Source: JAPLKX01 sp035530195 (lineage in GTDB: Bacteria; Hydrogenedentota; Hydrogenedentia; Hydrogenedentales; SLHB01). Taken from it: DNA of 59,799 nt. A program made the position numbers and the translations under genes. The stretch is taken from assembly GCA_035530195.1 (NCBI GenBank), contig DATKVG010000055.1, forward strand, positions 1 to 59,799, given 5' to 3'. The notes beneath the pieces are model-generated. The model made no database searches. It was not told the DNA's origin and worked only from the letters and a program-made list of their open reading frames with translations. This document shows, piece after piece, positions 43,542-51,381 of this stretch (the first letter of the stretch is position 1; each line of letters starts with the position of its first letter).

Positions 43542-44311
43542 TCTACGATGCCGACACCTGGATCGGCCACTTTCCTTTTCAGTCCCTGCCCCGGCAATCC
43601 GCGCCCGATCTCGTTGAACTGATGGACCGGCACGGGATCGACAAGGCGCTCGTGGGCAACCTCAATGGCCTGCTCTACAAGGACGCCCACGAGGCCAACC
43701 ACGAGCTGCACCGGGCCATCACGGGCCTCCGGGACCGGCTCGTGCCCTGCGCGGCCATCAATCCCATGTATTTCGGATGGCAGCGCGACCTCCGCCAGTG
43801 CCGCGAGCAGTTCGGCATGCCGGTAGTCCGCATGCTGCCCGATTACCACGGGTATAGTTTCGCCGAGCCGTGCGCCGCCGAGCTTGTGGCCGAGGCCCAC
43901 GAACTCGGGATGTGCGTCGCCTTGTTTTGGCGCATGGTCGACCCGCGCGGCCGTCATCGGCTCGACCCGGGCAGGGAAGCCAATCCGGCCGACGTGGCCG
44001 AGTTCATCCGGCGGTTTCCCGACACGAAATTCCTGCTGCTCAATTTCCGCGATGTCCTGCCGGGTCCCCTCGACGACGCGCCGCAGCGGCTGTACGACAT
44101 TCCGCTGTTTGTGGGCGACAACGGCCTGCGGCCGGGCCGGGAGTTTCGCAAACACAACCGCGCCACGTTCGCGTTTGGCACTACCATGCCCCTGCGATCA
44201 GGCGCGGCAGCCGTGCTCGCCCTCGAAAAGGCCCGCCTCGATCCCGATAGCCTCGAGGCCATTCAATGGAAAAACCTCGCCCGCTTCGTCCCCGAGATGA
44301 ATGGTGGCTGA
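43538..44311 (+). CDS. Amidohydrolase-like protein lacking the HxH metal site
   Basis: 257 residues from the ATG at 43538, inside ATGA with the previous stop. It aligns in plan with amidohydrolase_2 proteins: N-terminal strand (IYDADTWIGHFPF), LVELMDRHGIDKALVGNLNG, the mid-barrel PVVRMLPDYHGYSFAEP and the terminal LFVGDNGLRPGREF. The usual H-x-H after the first strand is D-T-W, so metal binding as in the partner protein is unlikely. It may be a regulatory or structural partner of the Tat-exported enzyme, but no signal peptide is seen, which would put the two in different compartments. Confidence 0.75.
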   Translation: MIYDADTWIGHFPFQSLPRQSAPDLVELMDRHGIDKALVGNLNGLLYKDAHEANHELHRAITGLRDRLVPCAAINPMYFGWQRDLRQCREQFGMPVVRMLPDYHGYSFAEPCAAELVAEAHELGMCVALFWRMVDPRGRHRLDPGREANPADVAEFIRRFPDTKFLLLNFRDVLPGPLDDAPQRLYDIPLFVGDNGLRPGREFRKHNRATFAFGTTMPLRSGAAAVLALEKARLDPDSLEAIQWKNLARFVPEMNGG

Positions 44312-44365
44312 GAGATTCTGGAGAAAGGCATCTGCGCCCGGAGCGGGGTAGGCAGAGTTGTCCTG

Positions 44366-44452
44366 AAAAAAGGGGACGCTGCACTTATTTCAATGTTACT
44401 GATGTCGGTTCAAGCCAGTGACTTTAAAAATAAGTGCAGCGTCCCCTTTTTT
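44366..44452. repeat. Left flanking palindrome of the RAYT unit
   Basis: Perfect 25-base arms (44366-44390 and 44428-44452) built on GGGGACGCTGCACTTATTT, loop starting CAATGTTACTGATGTCGG. The right-hand copy differs by a few substitutions. Confidence 0.92.
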
Positions 44453-44488
44453 ATTGACTCCAGCGGCATCGTCCTGTATGTTACTGAT

Positions 44489-45154
44489 ATGTCTAGAGTT
44501 GCACGAATAGTAGTTCCAGGGTTTCCCTATCATGTCACGCAGCGGGGCAACCGGCGCGAGCCGGTCTTCTTCTGCGATGCGGATAGGTTAACGTTTTTGC
44601 GCTTACTCCGACTCTATGCTCCACGATACGATCTGGACGTACTGGCCTATTGCCTGATGCCCAATCATGTGCACTTGGTGGTTGTGCCACAGAAATCTGA
44701 CGCGCTGGCCGGAACTTTCAGACCGGTACATTCGCTGTACGCACAGCACGTTAACGAAACCCAAGGCTTGACCGGCCTGCTGTGGCAGGGACGTTTTTTC
44801 TCCTGCGCGCTGGATGCCATCCACCTATGCCGCGCCGTCCGATATGTTGAACGCAATCCAGTCCGAGCTCGCCTAGTAGAGCATGCGGTCGCCTATTTGT
44901 GGTCGAGCGCGCGTGCGCACTGCGGGATGAGGGCGCAGTCCTTTTTATCTGATATATCGCCTTTCATGAATATTGGCGATTGGGCGGCTTGGCTAGACGA
45001 GGACCAGGATGCACGCGAGATTGAGGCCCTACGCAAGCATACGCGCACCGGACGTCCACTGGGTGATAACGATTTTCTCACCGCGCTGGAAACTAGACTC
45101 GGCCAGCCCGTACGCCCACACAAGCGTGGCCCAAAGAAGAGGCAGCGGGCCTGA
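44489..45154 (+). CDS. REP-associated tyrosine transposase (Y1_Tnp, RAYT)
   Basis: 221 residues from the ATG at 44489; an upstream extension would read through the palindrome. The HUH metal motif is H60-V-H62 in LMPNHVHLVVVP and the catalytic Tyr is Tyr84 in HSLYAQHVN, after PGFPYHVTQRGNR, the standard RAYT start. WQGRFFSCALD and YVERNPVRARLV are the usual C-terminal landmarks. These single-strand nickases recognise REP hairpins and are thought to spread them. The gene looks intact. Confidence 0.95.
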   Translation: MSRVARIVVPGFPYHVTQRGNRREPVFFCDADRLTFLRLLRLYAPRYDLDVLAYCLMPNHVHLVVVPQKSDALAGTFRPVHSLYAQHVNETQGLTGLLWQGRFFSCALDAIHLCRAVRYVERNPVRARLVEHAVAYLWSSARAHCGMRAQSFLSDISPFMNIGDWAAWLDEDQDAREIEALRKHTRTGRPLGDNDFLTALETRLGQPVRPHKRGPKKRQRA

Positions 45155-45160
45155 AACAGG

Positions 45161-45246
45161 AAAAAGGGGACGCTGCACTTATTTCAACGCTACCGACGTC
45201 CGTTCAAGTCATTGGTTCTGGAAATAAGTACAGCGTCCCCTTTTTT
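45161..45246. repeat. Right flanking palindrome of the RAYT unit
   Basis: 24-25-base arms (45161-45184 and 45222-45246) with one mismatch (GTGCAG versus GTACAG), loop CAACGCTACCGACGTCCG and onward, homologous to the left loop. It starts six bases after the transposase stop and ends 16 bases before the next gene. Confidence 0.92.
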
Positions 45247-45262
45247 CAGAGGAGGAGATTCA

Positions 45263-46120
45263 ATGGCCTATCGAACAAGTGTGATAATGATCGCTCTTTT
45301 GGTACTTGGGGCGATGTCATGTGCGTTGGCCGAGGAGTCGAAGGCAACGCAAGGTGAAGTAGTGCAGGCGCAGGCGATTCTGACCGTGTCCGAGGGCAAA
45401 CGCCTGATTGCCAAAGCCATATCGCAAATGCCGGTGGTTAAGAAAGCGTTGCAGGACGGCATGATTGTCATCGGCAAGGGTACAACTAACACCTACGTGG
45501 CCGAGGAACTGACCGGACAGAAAATCGCCCATGGCTCATATGTCATAGGCTGGACGGGACCGGCCAAAGGCGGCAAGACTTTTCCCTCGAACAAACGGGC
45601 AGGCGATATCATCCTGGTCAAAGGAACGGTGCAGCCCGATCGGAGCATGGACGACGCCCTGAAGGATTTGAAAGCGGGCGACGTAGTAATCAAGGGCGCC
45701 AACGCGCTGGACGTCGAGCACAAGCTGGCAGGCGTCTTAATCGGCGGCGGCCCAACAAGCTCCGCCGGCACAACCGGAAAGATCGTGCCCGCCATCGTCG
45801 CCCGCAAAGCCCACCTTATCATTCCGGTCGGCCTCGAAAAACAGGTGGCAGGAAACATAGTGGACATCGCGAACAGAATGCGCGAACCTGTTGAAAGCCT
45901 GAATAAAATACCGTCCATGTTCCTGGTGAACGGACAGATCATTACGGAGATTGAGGCATTGGAACTCTTAAGCGGAGTGCAAGTATTTCAGGCTGCAGCG
46001 GGCGGAATCGGCGGCGCCGAAGGGGGTTCTCGCCTGATATTGCGCGGTGCGCGCGAGCAAGTTCAGCAGGCCCTAAGCCTCATCGAGTCCATCCAGGGCG
46101 AGCCCCCGTTTCTGGAATAA
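45263..46120 (+). CDS. Exported protein of unknown function
   Basis: 285 residues from the ATG at 45263 with GGAGGAG upstream, directly after the right palindrome of the RAYT unit. A signal peptide (SVIMIALLVLGAMSCALAEE) is clear. The mature part has a well-conserved look: DGMIVIGKGTTNTYVAEELT, HGSYVIGWTGPAKGGKTFPS, LKDLKAGDVVIKGANALDVE and ARKAHLIIPVGLEKQVAGNI. The Gly-rich loops suggest a Rossmann-like or nucleotide-handling fold, but I do not recognise the family. Its promoter must lie inside or beyond the mobile unit. Confidence 0.75.
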   Translation: MAYRTSVIMIALLVLGAMSCALAEESKATQGEVVQAQAILTVSEGKRLIAKAISQMPVVKKALQDGMIVIGKGTTNTYVAEELTGQKIAHGSYVIGWTGPAKGGKTFPSNKRAGDIILVKGTVQPDRSMDDALKDLKAGDVVIKGANALDVEHKLAGVLIGGGPTSSAGTTGKIVPAIVARKAHLIIPVGLEKQVAGNIVDIANRMREPVESLNKIPSMFLVNGQIITEIEALELLSGVQVFQAAAGGIGGAEGGSRLILRGAREQVQQALSLIESIQGEPPFLE

Positions 46121-46163
46121 TGTCTGAACCCGTCAGTTTGCATAAAGCAAAAGGAGCTATGTC

Positions 46164-46595
46164 ATGCCAAAGATACTCGTTGTATATTCCAGTCTATCCG
46201 GGAACACCAAAGCCGCGGCGGAAGCCGTCGCGGACGGAGCCCGCACCGCAGGCGCCCAAGTCGTAGTGAAGGACGCTTGTGAGGCGCAACCCGACGACCT
46301 CTTGAGTTGCGACGCCGTGGCCCTGGGTTCTTACGATGCATTCAGTTACATGGGCGGGGGGCTGAAGGATTTTTTCGACCGCACTTTCTACCCGACGCAG
46401 GGTCAAGTCATGAACAAACCGTGTGCGGTTTTTGTGACGCACGGCGGCGGCGGGAAAGCGGTTGACAGCATCCAGTCCATTGTCCAGACATTCAAGATGA
46501 AGGAAGTCACCGAGCCCGTTCTCATCAAAGGGCGCCCCGAAGGGCAAGCGGTAGACAATCTCAAGGCGTTGGGCGCGAAACTTGCCACTGTGTAG
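46164..46595 (+). CDS. Flavodoxin family protein
   Basis: 143 residues, the size of a short-chain flavodoxin. The FMN phosphate loop is VVYSSLSGNTKAAAEAVADG (pattern S-x-x-G-N-T), and the ring-stacking loops GSYDAFSYMGGGLKDFFD and FVTHGGGGKAVDSI follow. AAAGGAG precedes the ATG. It likely carries low-potential electrons in the cytoplasm; it is 43 bases after the exported unknown protein. Confidence 0.92.
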   Translation: MPKILVVYSSLSGNTKAAAEAVADGARTAGAQVVVKDACEAQPDDLLSCDAVALGSYDAFSYMGGGLKDFFDRTFYPTQGQVMNKPCAVFVTHGGGGKAVDSIQSIVQTFKMKEVTEPVLIKGRPEGQAVDNLKALGAKLATV

Positions 46596-46765
46596 TGAAG
46601 GGATCTTGGTGGTGGAAATAGGGCAAATGCGACTACCACACCCGAACGACCCGCCACTTGGCCTACATGACCGGAATGAAGGTTGTAGAGGAAGTCTGAC
46701 CGAACAAGCCAATCGAGCGTCTCGTCTGTCCGTCCCACGGGGGACGTACTTGGCGCCTGATTGGG

Positions 46766-46987
46766 TTATGTTCCCGAGTCATCGGCGGCCCACATGGCCG
46801 TTACGGTCTGCACGCTCGCCTTGGGCCGGCGGTACAAGTCGAACAGGCCATAGGCGCAGCGTATTTCATAAATGCCCGTGTATTTCCGGTTCACGTCGGA
46901 ATCGGCAAAGCACCAGATAAACGCCCCCGCGGGGTCCGGCTCTTTCGTAAAGGCCGCCCATTCGGTCTTGATCAGTTCCGCCTGAAA
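46766..46987 (-). pseudogene. C-terminal fragment of a GH2-type glycosidase
   Basis: About 73 codons ending at a stop at 46766. The text AGAFIWCFADSDVNRK, GLFDLYRRPKASVQTV matches the C-terminal end of the barrel of beta-galactosidase/beta-glucuronidase-like enzymes (G-x-x-x-W-x-F-x-D, then G-L-F-d-x-x-R-x-P-K). The upstream frame has no family likeness, so this is a remnant of a lost gene. Confidence 0.6.
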
Positions 46988-47147
46988 AGGCTCGCGCAAG
47001 CCATGCGGCCGCCCTGGCGGCTGTAGGGGAACGGTATGAGGTGGAGCGGCAACGCTCTGCTTGCAGTGGAAGACATGGACACAATATAGTGCGCGGGCGC
47101 GGGCGGGCCTGGCGCCTTTCAAATAGGCACAACATGGGAGATCGGAC

Positions 47148-48299
47148 ATGGCGAAGTTCGGCACGGCATCAATGAGTATAGTGACGGGCCTTCTCTTTAA
47201 CGCGGCGGCTTTGGCTGCCGCTCCACCCACGCTCGAGACAGGCAGCGCCGCCCCCGACTTTCGACTTCCGGGCATTGTCGTTAACGCCGACACGACGCCC
47301 GCGTCCATCGAAGAACGAGAGTTTCAGCTCAGCGATTTCGCGGAAGCCAAACTGCTCTGCCTCGTCTTCACCTGTAACCACTGCCCCACGGCGCAGGCCT
47401 ACGAATCGGTGCTGATGGAATTGACCAGGGATTACCAGAATAGAGGGGTCGCCGTCGTGGCCATTTCGCCCAACGATGACCAGGCCGTACGGCTCGACGA
47501 ATTGGGCTACAGCGACCTGGGCGATTCCTTTGAAGAGATGAAGGTTCGCGCCCTGGAACGCAACTTCAATTTCCCGTACCTCTACGACGGGGCGGATCAG
47601 AAGGTCTCTTTGGCTTATGGCCCCGTGGCCACGCCCCACGTGTTCTTGTTCGACGCCGAACGCAAACTCCGCTATTCGGGCCGGCTCACGGACAACGAAA
47701 ACCCGGCTAAGGCCAAGACGCAGGACACCCGCGACGCCCTGGACTGTCTGCTGGCCGGCAAAGCCATCACGACGCCCAAGACACGGCCGTTCGGCTGTTC
47801 CATCAAGTGGTCCGACAAGCGGGCCGGGGCCAAAGAAGCCCTGGAAAAGTGGGATCAAGAAAAAGCTGACCTTAAGATGGTCTTACCCGATGAGGTCGCT
47901 GCCCTGGCCAAAAACGATACCGACAAAGTCCGCGTCATCAATCTGTGGGCCACGTGGTGCGGCCCGTGTGTCACCGAGTTTCCCCACTTGGTCGAGATCA
48001 ACCGGATGTATCGCAACCGCCCCTTTGAGCTGATCAGCATCAGCGTGGACGATCCGGCCAACCGCGACAAGGTCCTCACCTTTCTCAATAAGAACCACGC
48101 GTCTTTCCAAAACTACCTATACAATAGTGATTCCAGGGATGCCCTCGCCGAGGCCCTCGATACGCAATGGCCCGGCGCACTGCCCCATACGGTCGTGATC
48201 GCACCTGGCGGCGAAATTATCTACCGCCACAACGGCCAAGTCGATCCCCTCACACTCAAAAAGGCCATCGTTGAGAGAATCGGGCGCTACTACTTCTAG
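47148..48299 (+). CDS. Exported double thioredoxin-fold protein: AhpC/TSA-like plus thioredoxin-like domain
   Basis: 383 residues with a signal peptide (IVTGLLFNAAALAAAP). The first domain (about 28-210) is an AhpC/TSA redoxin with the redox pair Cys76-Cys79 in VFTCNHCPTAQAY; the second (about 245-383) is TlpA/ResA-like with Cys271-Cys274 in LWATWCGPC and the cis-Pro loop GALPHTVVIAPGG. Two thioredoxin modules in one chain suggest an electron-relay or a disulfide-shuffling partner for secreted proteins. GGGAG precedes the ATG. Confidence 0.88.
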   Translation: MAKFGTASMSIVTGLLFNAAALAAAPPTLETGSAAPDFRLPGIVVNADTTPASIEEREFQLSDFAEAKLLCLVFTCNHCPTAQAYESVLMELTRDYQNRGVAVVAISPNDDQAVRLDELGYSDLGDSFEEMKVRALERNFNFPYLYDGADQKVSLAYGPVATPHVFLFDAERKLRYSGRLTDNENPAKAKTQDTRDALDCLLAGKAITTPKTRPFGCSIKWSDKRAGAKEALEKWDQEKADLKMVLPDEVAALAKNDTDKVRVINLWATWCGPCVTEFPHLVEINRMYRNRPFELISISVDDPANRDKVLTFLNKNHASFQNYLYNSDSRDALAEALDTQWPGALPHTVVIAPGGEIIYRHNGQVDPLTLKKAIVERIGRYYF

Positions 48300-48401
48300 G
48301 GTGGCACCGGCTTTGTTGACTTCGTCCGCCCGTATTTAAGAAGATTGCCCACGGTGGCGTTGGAGTACCCTTTTAACCGAATGAACCCGAGGTCCTAAGC
48401 A

Positions 48402-49190
48402 ATGAAAATCTCAGCTTTCCGTTTTCAACTGAAGTCTTACTGCCTGCGTATTGTCTGCGCGGCTCTGCTTGCGTGCGCGATAGGTTCCTATTGCTTCCTT
48501 GGAGCTTCCGAAGCGGCCGCTTCCGAGGGCTCAGGCACGCCCGCTGAAGCGCCGAATATCCTTGTCGGTGACGAGCCGAATGGCTGGCGGGCGCTGGCGG
48601 AAGAGGACTTCACAAACGTGAATTGCGCCGCGGACACATGGGCGTGGAAGGACGGCGCCATCTACTGCTCGGGCAACCCGGTGGGAGTTATTCGGACAAA
48701 GAACAAAGTGGCCAATTTCGAGCTGGTTGTGAACTGGCGGCACATGCAGTCCGGGGGAAACTCAGGGGTGTTCGTATGGGTTACTGACGAATCGGTGCAG
48801 AATCTCGCCCCGGGAAAGCTGCCCCACGGTATCGAGGTGCAGATTCTCGATCACGGTTATGCCGAGCTATATGAGAAGCAGGCTGGCAAGAAAGGCGACT
48901 GGTTTTCTACCAACGGCGATGTCTTCCCTGTGGGCGTGTCCAAAATGACGCCATTCCCTCCAACGTCGCCCAATGGCGAACGAAGCTTCCCCTCAAAAAA
49001 CCTCAGCAAGGGGTTCGGCGAATGGAACCACTACTATGTGCGCGCCATCAATGGCGAGGTCCGGCTTTGGGTGAACGGCGAAGAGGTGTCCGGTGGCACC
49101 GGAATCACGCCGCGCACGGGCTATCTTGCGCTGGAGTCTGAAGGCTCACCAATCGAGTTCAAGAATCTGCGCATCCGCGAACTGCCCTGA
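48402..49190 (+). CDS. DUF1080 (3-keto-disaccharide hydrolase-like) exported protein
   Basis: 262 residues, a signal peptide-like start (IVCAALLACAIGSYCFLGAS) and a concanavalin-like DUF1080 domain: NGWRALAEEDFTNVN, GAIYCSGNPVGVIRTKNKVA, NFELVVNWRH, GNSGVFVWV, GIEVQILDHG and ARTGYLALESEGSPIEFKNL (the end of the domain, with IEFKNLRIRE). The family is abundant in PVC-type genomes and includes 3-keto-glycoside hydrolases. It is likely to act on sugars outside the cytoplasm. Confidence 0.92.
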   Translation: MKISAFRFQLKSYCLRIVCAALLACAIGSYCFLGASEAAASEGSGTPAEAPNILVGDEPNGWRALAEEDFTNVNCAADTWAWKDGAIYCSGNPVGVIRTKNKVANFELVVNWRHMQSGGNSGVFVWVTDESVQNLAPGKLPHGIEVQILDHGYAELYEKQAGKKGDWFSTNGDVFPVGVSKMTPFPPTSPNGERSFPSKNLSKGFGEWNHYYVRAINGEVRLWVNGEEVSGGTGITPRTGYLALESEGSPIEFKNLRIRELP

Positions 49191-49264
49191 GCGGCGTAGT
49201 ACGTAGAACATTGGCGATTCCCGCATTCACCTAGAACATTTTTACTTTGAAATGCCGCCCCAAG

Positions 49265-49330
49265 GTAGACGCGGCATCTTGCCGCGTTGTTGTCTTGACT
49301 CGCCAGCAAGAGGCTGGAAGCCTCTTCTAC
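49265..49330. repeat. Double-hairpin repeat between DUF1080 and the anti-sigma gene
   Basis: Hairpin one ACGCGGCA-TCT-TGCCGCGT (49269-49287), hairpin two AGAGGCT-GGA-AGCCTCT (49309-49325), all framed by GTAGA / TCTAC. It lies between convergent genes and may serve both as a terminator-like structure and as an interspersed element. Confidence 0.7.
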
Positions 49331-49379
49331 TTTAGTCATGTCGGTTCCAGTGCGTCAGGCGTCTCAACCTTAAAATGGT

Positions 49380-50606
49380 CTAGACTCTCGCCAATCTCCG
49401 CCAAATCAACCAGCCAACCAACAGAATGGGCGCCCAAACCGGGATCCACACCCCAACCCAAATCAACTTGGTGATCAACACCCGGCCAAATCCAACCAAT
49501 GACCGCACGGCCTCTGTCGCCACTTTGCCGATGCTGAAACTTTGCGCCGGGACCACGGACTCGGCTTTGGGCGCTTCAGTAAAAGTTACCGTTATGCTGG
49601 AGAAAGCCACGCGGTGGCTGAGGACGCGTTGCCGGCCCTGGATCAGTTCAAGTTGTTCGCGCACGCGATTGAGTTCCGTTTCAATTTTCAGCGTATTTTC
49701 GATCATGCTGGTCTTGCTGAGATGATCCAGGAGGCGTTCCTCTGTCTTTGAAAGGTTGCGGATGCGCGACTCGTTGTCCACGTACTCTTTGGTTACGTCT
49801 TGCGCGTTCACTTGTCTGTTCAGCACTTTCCCAAACGCGTCCAGCGCCTGCAGCGCCCCATCGAGCTTGTCGGCGGGCACGCGCATCTCAATGTCGACCA
49901 AATGGCGCCCCAGCCCGTCGGTCACTTCATTGAGGTTGCTGACGAATCCCCCCAGCGCAGTCGCTTGCGCCCTGAAATCCGCGGCAGCTTTCCGCGCATC
50001 ATCCGTCTCAATACTTACAAAGGCGGTTTTGATCAGGAATCGGTCCGGCTGAGGCGATGAAGAGGCTATGCCTCGAATCGCCCCGTTTACATCAACACCC
50101 TGTACATCTGTGCCCGTGCCGCCCCGGCGGACAACCGGACCGCCTTCGATCTGTCGCCCTAGTTCCGGAGCTTTTTCCACACCTTTCGCTCCATAGACGC
50201 CATTAAAGCCACCCTCGACAGCCAGCCGGGTTTGCGGCTCGCCTCTAAAGCTGACGGCCTTATGTTGCGTCGCATTAGGAACAAGAATGGCCGTGCCCAC
50301 AATCAGCAATATGGCAGCGGCAGCCACTGCGCCCACGCGCTTTAGCGTAAACCGTTTCCGGCCCGGCTCTTTTGCCTGTTGCAGGATGCGCTTCCGCCGC
50401 AGTTCATCCAATTCCAATTGCGGCGCGGATTCCGGGGCGCGGGCGCCCATGGCCTTTCTTGCGAGCGCGGCCAATTGCCGGTATTCGCCGACAGCCTCCC
50501 GGGCGGCGGCGTTGGATTCCGCGAATTCCGAAACGGCCGCCTGCCGCGAAGCGTCCAGTTCATCCAACGCGTAGGCCGCCAGAGTCTCTTCACCAAATGA
50601 TTTCAT
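49380..50606 (-). CDS. Anti-sigma-like / DUF4349 fusion membrane protein
   Basis: 408 residues. The first ~60 look like the N-terminus of an ECF anti-sigma factor (ETLAAYALDELDASRQAAVS) but lack the His-Cys-Cys zinc site. A membrane helix follows (VGAVAAAAILLIVGTAILVP), then a periplasmic DUF4349 domain (about 190-360: FLIKTAFVSIETDDARKAAA, DIEMRVPADKLDGALQALDA, long coiled-coil with IENTLKIETELNRVREQLEL), then a C-terminal helix (KLIWVGVWIPVWAPILLVGW). Its start overlaps the stop of the ECF sigma gene by four bases. The periplasmic domain probably senses a signal and the N-terminus holds the sigma factor. Confidence 0.85.
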   Translation of the reverse strand: MKSFGEETLAAYALDELDASRQAAVSEFAESNAAAREAVGEYRQLAALARKAMGARAPESAPQLELDELRRKRILQQAKEPGRKRFTLKRVGAVAAAAILLIVGTAILVPNATQHKAVSFRGEPQTRLAVEGGFNGVYGAKGVEKAPELGRQIEGGPVVRRGGTGTDVQGVDVNGAIRGIASSSPQPDRFLIKTAFVSIETDDARKAAADFRAQATALGGFVSNLNEVTDGLGRHLVDIEMRVPADKLDGALQALDAFGKVLNRQVNAQDVTKEYVDNESRIRNLSKTEERLLDHLSKTSMIENTLKIETELNRVREQLELIQGRQRVLSHRVAFSSITVTFTEAPKAESVVPAQSFSIGKVATEAVRSLVGFGRVLITKLIWVGVWIPVWAPILLVGWLIWRRLARV

Positions 50607-51142
50607 GATTTGACCTCCTGCGCCGGGTTCAGTTCCGATTTGAGTTCCACACGCAGCGCGTTCAGCGCATCCTTCATAAGCGTGCTCACTTTTCCCAGCG
50701 AAACATTCATCACGCGGCTGATCTCGCGATAGTTGAGGTCGTCCTGAAACTTGAGCCGGAACGCTTCCTGCTGTTCGGGCGGCAGTTTTGCCAGCACGGC
50801 AAGTACCCGCCGCCCGGTCTCATCCTGCACGGCCGCGGCGCTGGAATCGTCCGGCGCGACGGCCACATCTGCATTCGCCAGGTTTGTCATGCGGGATTCC
50901 TTTCGGCGCACCGTGAGGGCCCTGTTCCGGCAGACCGTGTATAGCCACGCCCCCAATTGGTCCTCGACTTTCGCCCTGTTTGCCCGGCATAACTGCAAAA
51001 ACGTGTCCTGGACGACGTCCCGCGCCAACTCAACATCATGGACGATACGATAGGCGTATTGAACCAGAGGCTGCTCATACCGGGCCAAAACCGCCGCCAC
51101 CCAATCCTCCCGCGTCAGCAGTTCCGTTCGCGCACGTGCCAT
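50603..51142 (-). CDS. ECF sigma factor
   Basis: 179 residues, typical ECF length. Region 2 is seen in YAYRIVHDVELARDVVQDTF and AWLYTVCRNRALTVRRKESR, and region 4 in LPPEQQEAFRLKFQDDLNYR with EISRVMNVSLGKVSTLMKDA (helix-turn-helix). It is translationally coupled to the anti-sigma/DUF4349 gene. Autoregulation is likely but no -35/-10 pair could be fixed. Confidence 0.92.
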   Translation of the reverse strand: MARARTELLTREDWVAAVLARYEQPLVQYAYRIVHDVELARDVVQDTFLQLCRANRAKVEDQLGAWLYTVCRNRALTVRRKESRMTNLANADVAVAPDDSSAAAVQDETGRRVLAVLAKLPPEQQEAFRLKFQDDLNYREISRVMNVSLGKVSTLMKDALNALRVELKSELNPAQEVKS

Positions 51143-51293
51143 TTTGGATAACCTCTATTTCGACTTTTCCCGCTCTTATAACGATTCAGCCGGCTTTTTG
51201 TTCAATTTGAACGTTGTGCCGTGATCATACAGCGGTTCAGGTGCGGCCGGTTTTGGTGCATGGAACGGCGAGAAATTGCGAGGGAAAGATTAG

Positions 51294-51362
51294 TGGTGGA
51301 GGCGGCGGGAATCGAAGCTGTGCCCGAAAGTGCTTCGGCGGGGGCGTCTACATGCTTAGCCT
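51294..51362 (-). ncRNA. ssrA: tmRNA 3'-end fragment (degenerate; possible integration scar)
   Basis: On the minus strand the sequence begins GGCTAAGCATGTAGA, a signature of the 3' part of tmRNA, continues with TTTCGG, and ends TTCGATTCCCGCCGCCTCCA followed by CCA, a standard tmRNA T-loop, T-stem, acceptor stem and CCA. The upstream ~280 bases of a real tmRNA are absent because a phosphoesterase gene ends 20 bases away. The 5' half of the T-stem (ACAGC instead of GCGGG) no longer pairs, so it is not functional. tmRNA 3' ends are common integration sites of genomic islands. Confidence 0.7.
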
Positions 51363-51381
51363 TTTTTTCAGAACTCGCTGC

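Larger units (their letters stand above)
44366..45246 (+). mobile_element. RAYT transposase with flanking palindromes (REPtron-like unit)
   Basis: A REP-associated tyrosine transposase gene lies between two ~87-base palindromes of the same orientation. Each has 24-25-base arms AAAAAGGGGACGCTGCAC...TTATTT and a related ~37-base loop. Solo relatives of the palindrome core lie at 12545, 38233 and 40230. Confidence 0.85.

Noticed and set aside
46988..47308. Upstream part of the minus-strand frame carrying the GH2 fragment
   Set aside because: Its first ~105 codons overlap the redoxin gene and show no glycosidase likeness; only the C-terminal part was kept as a pseudogene.
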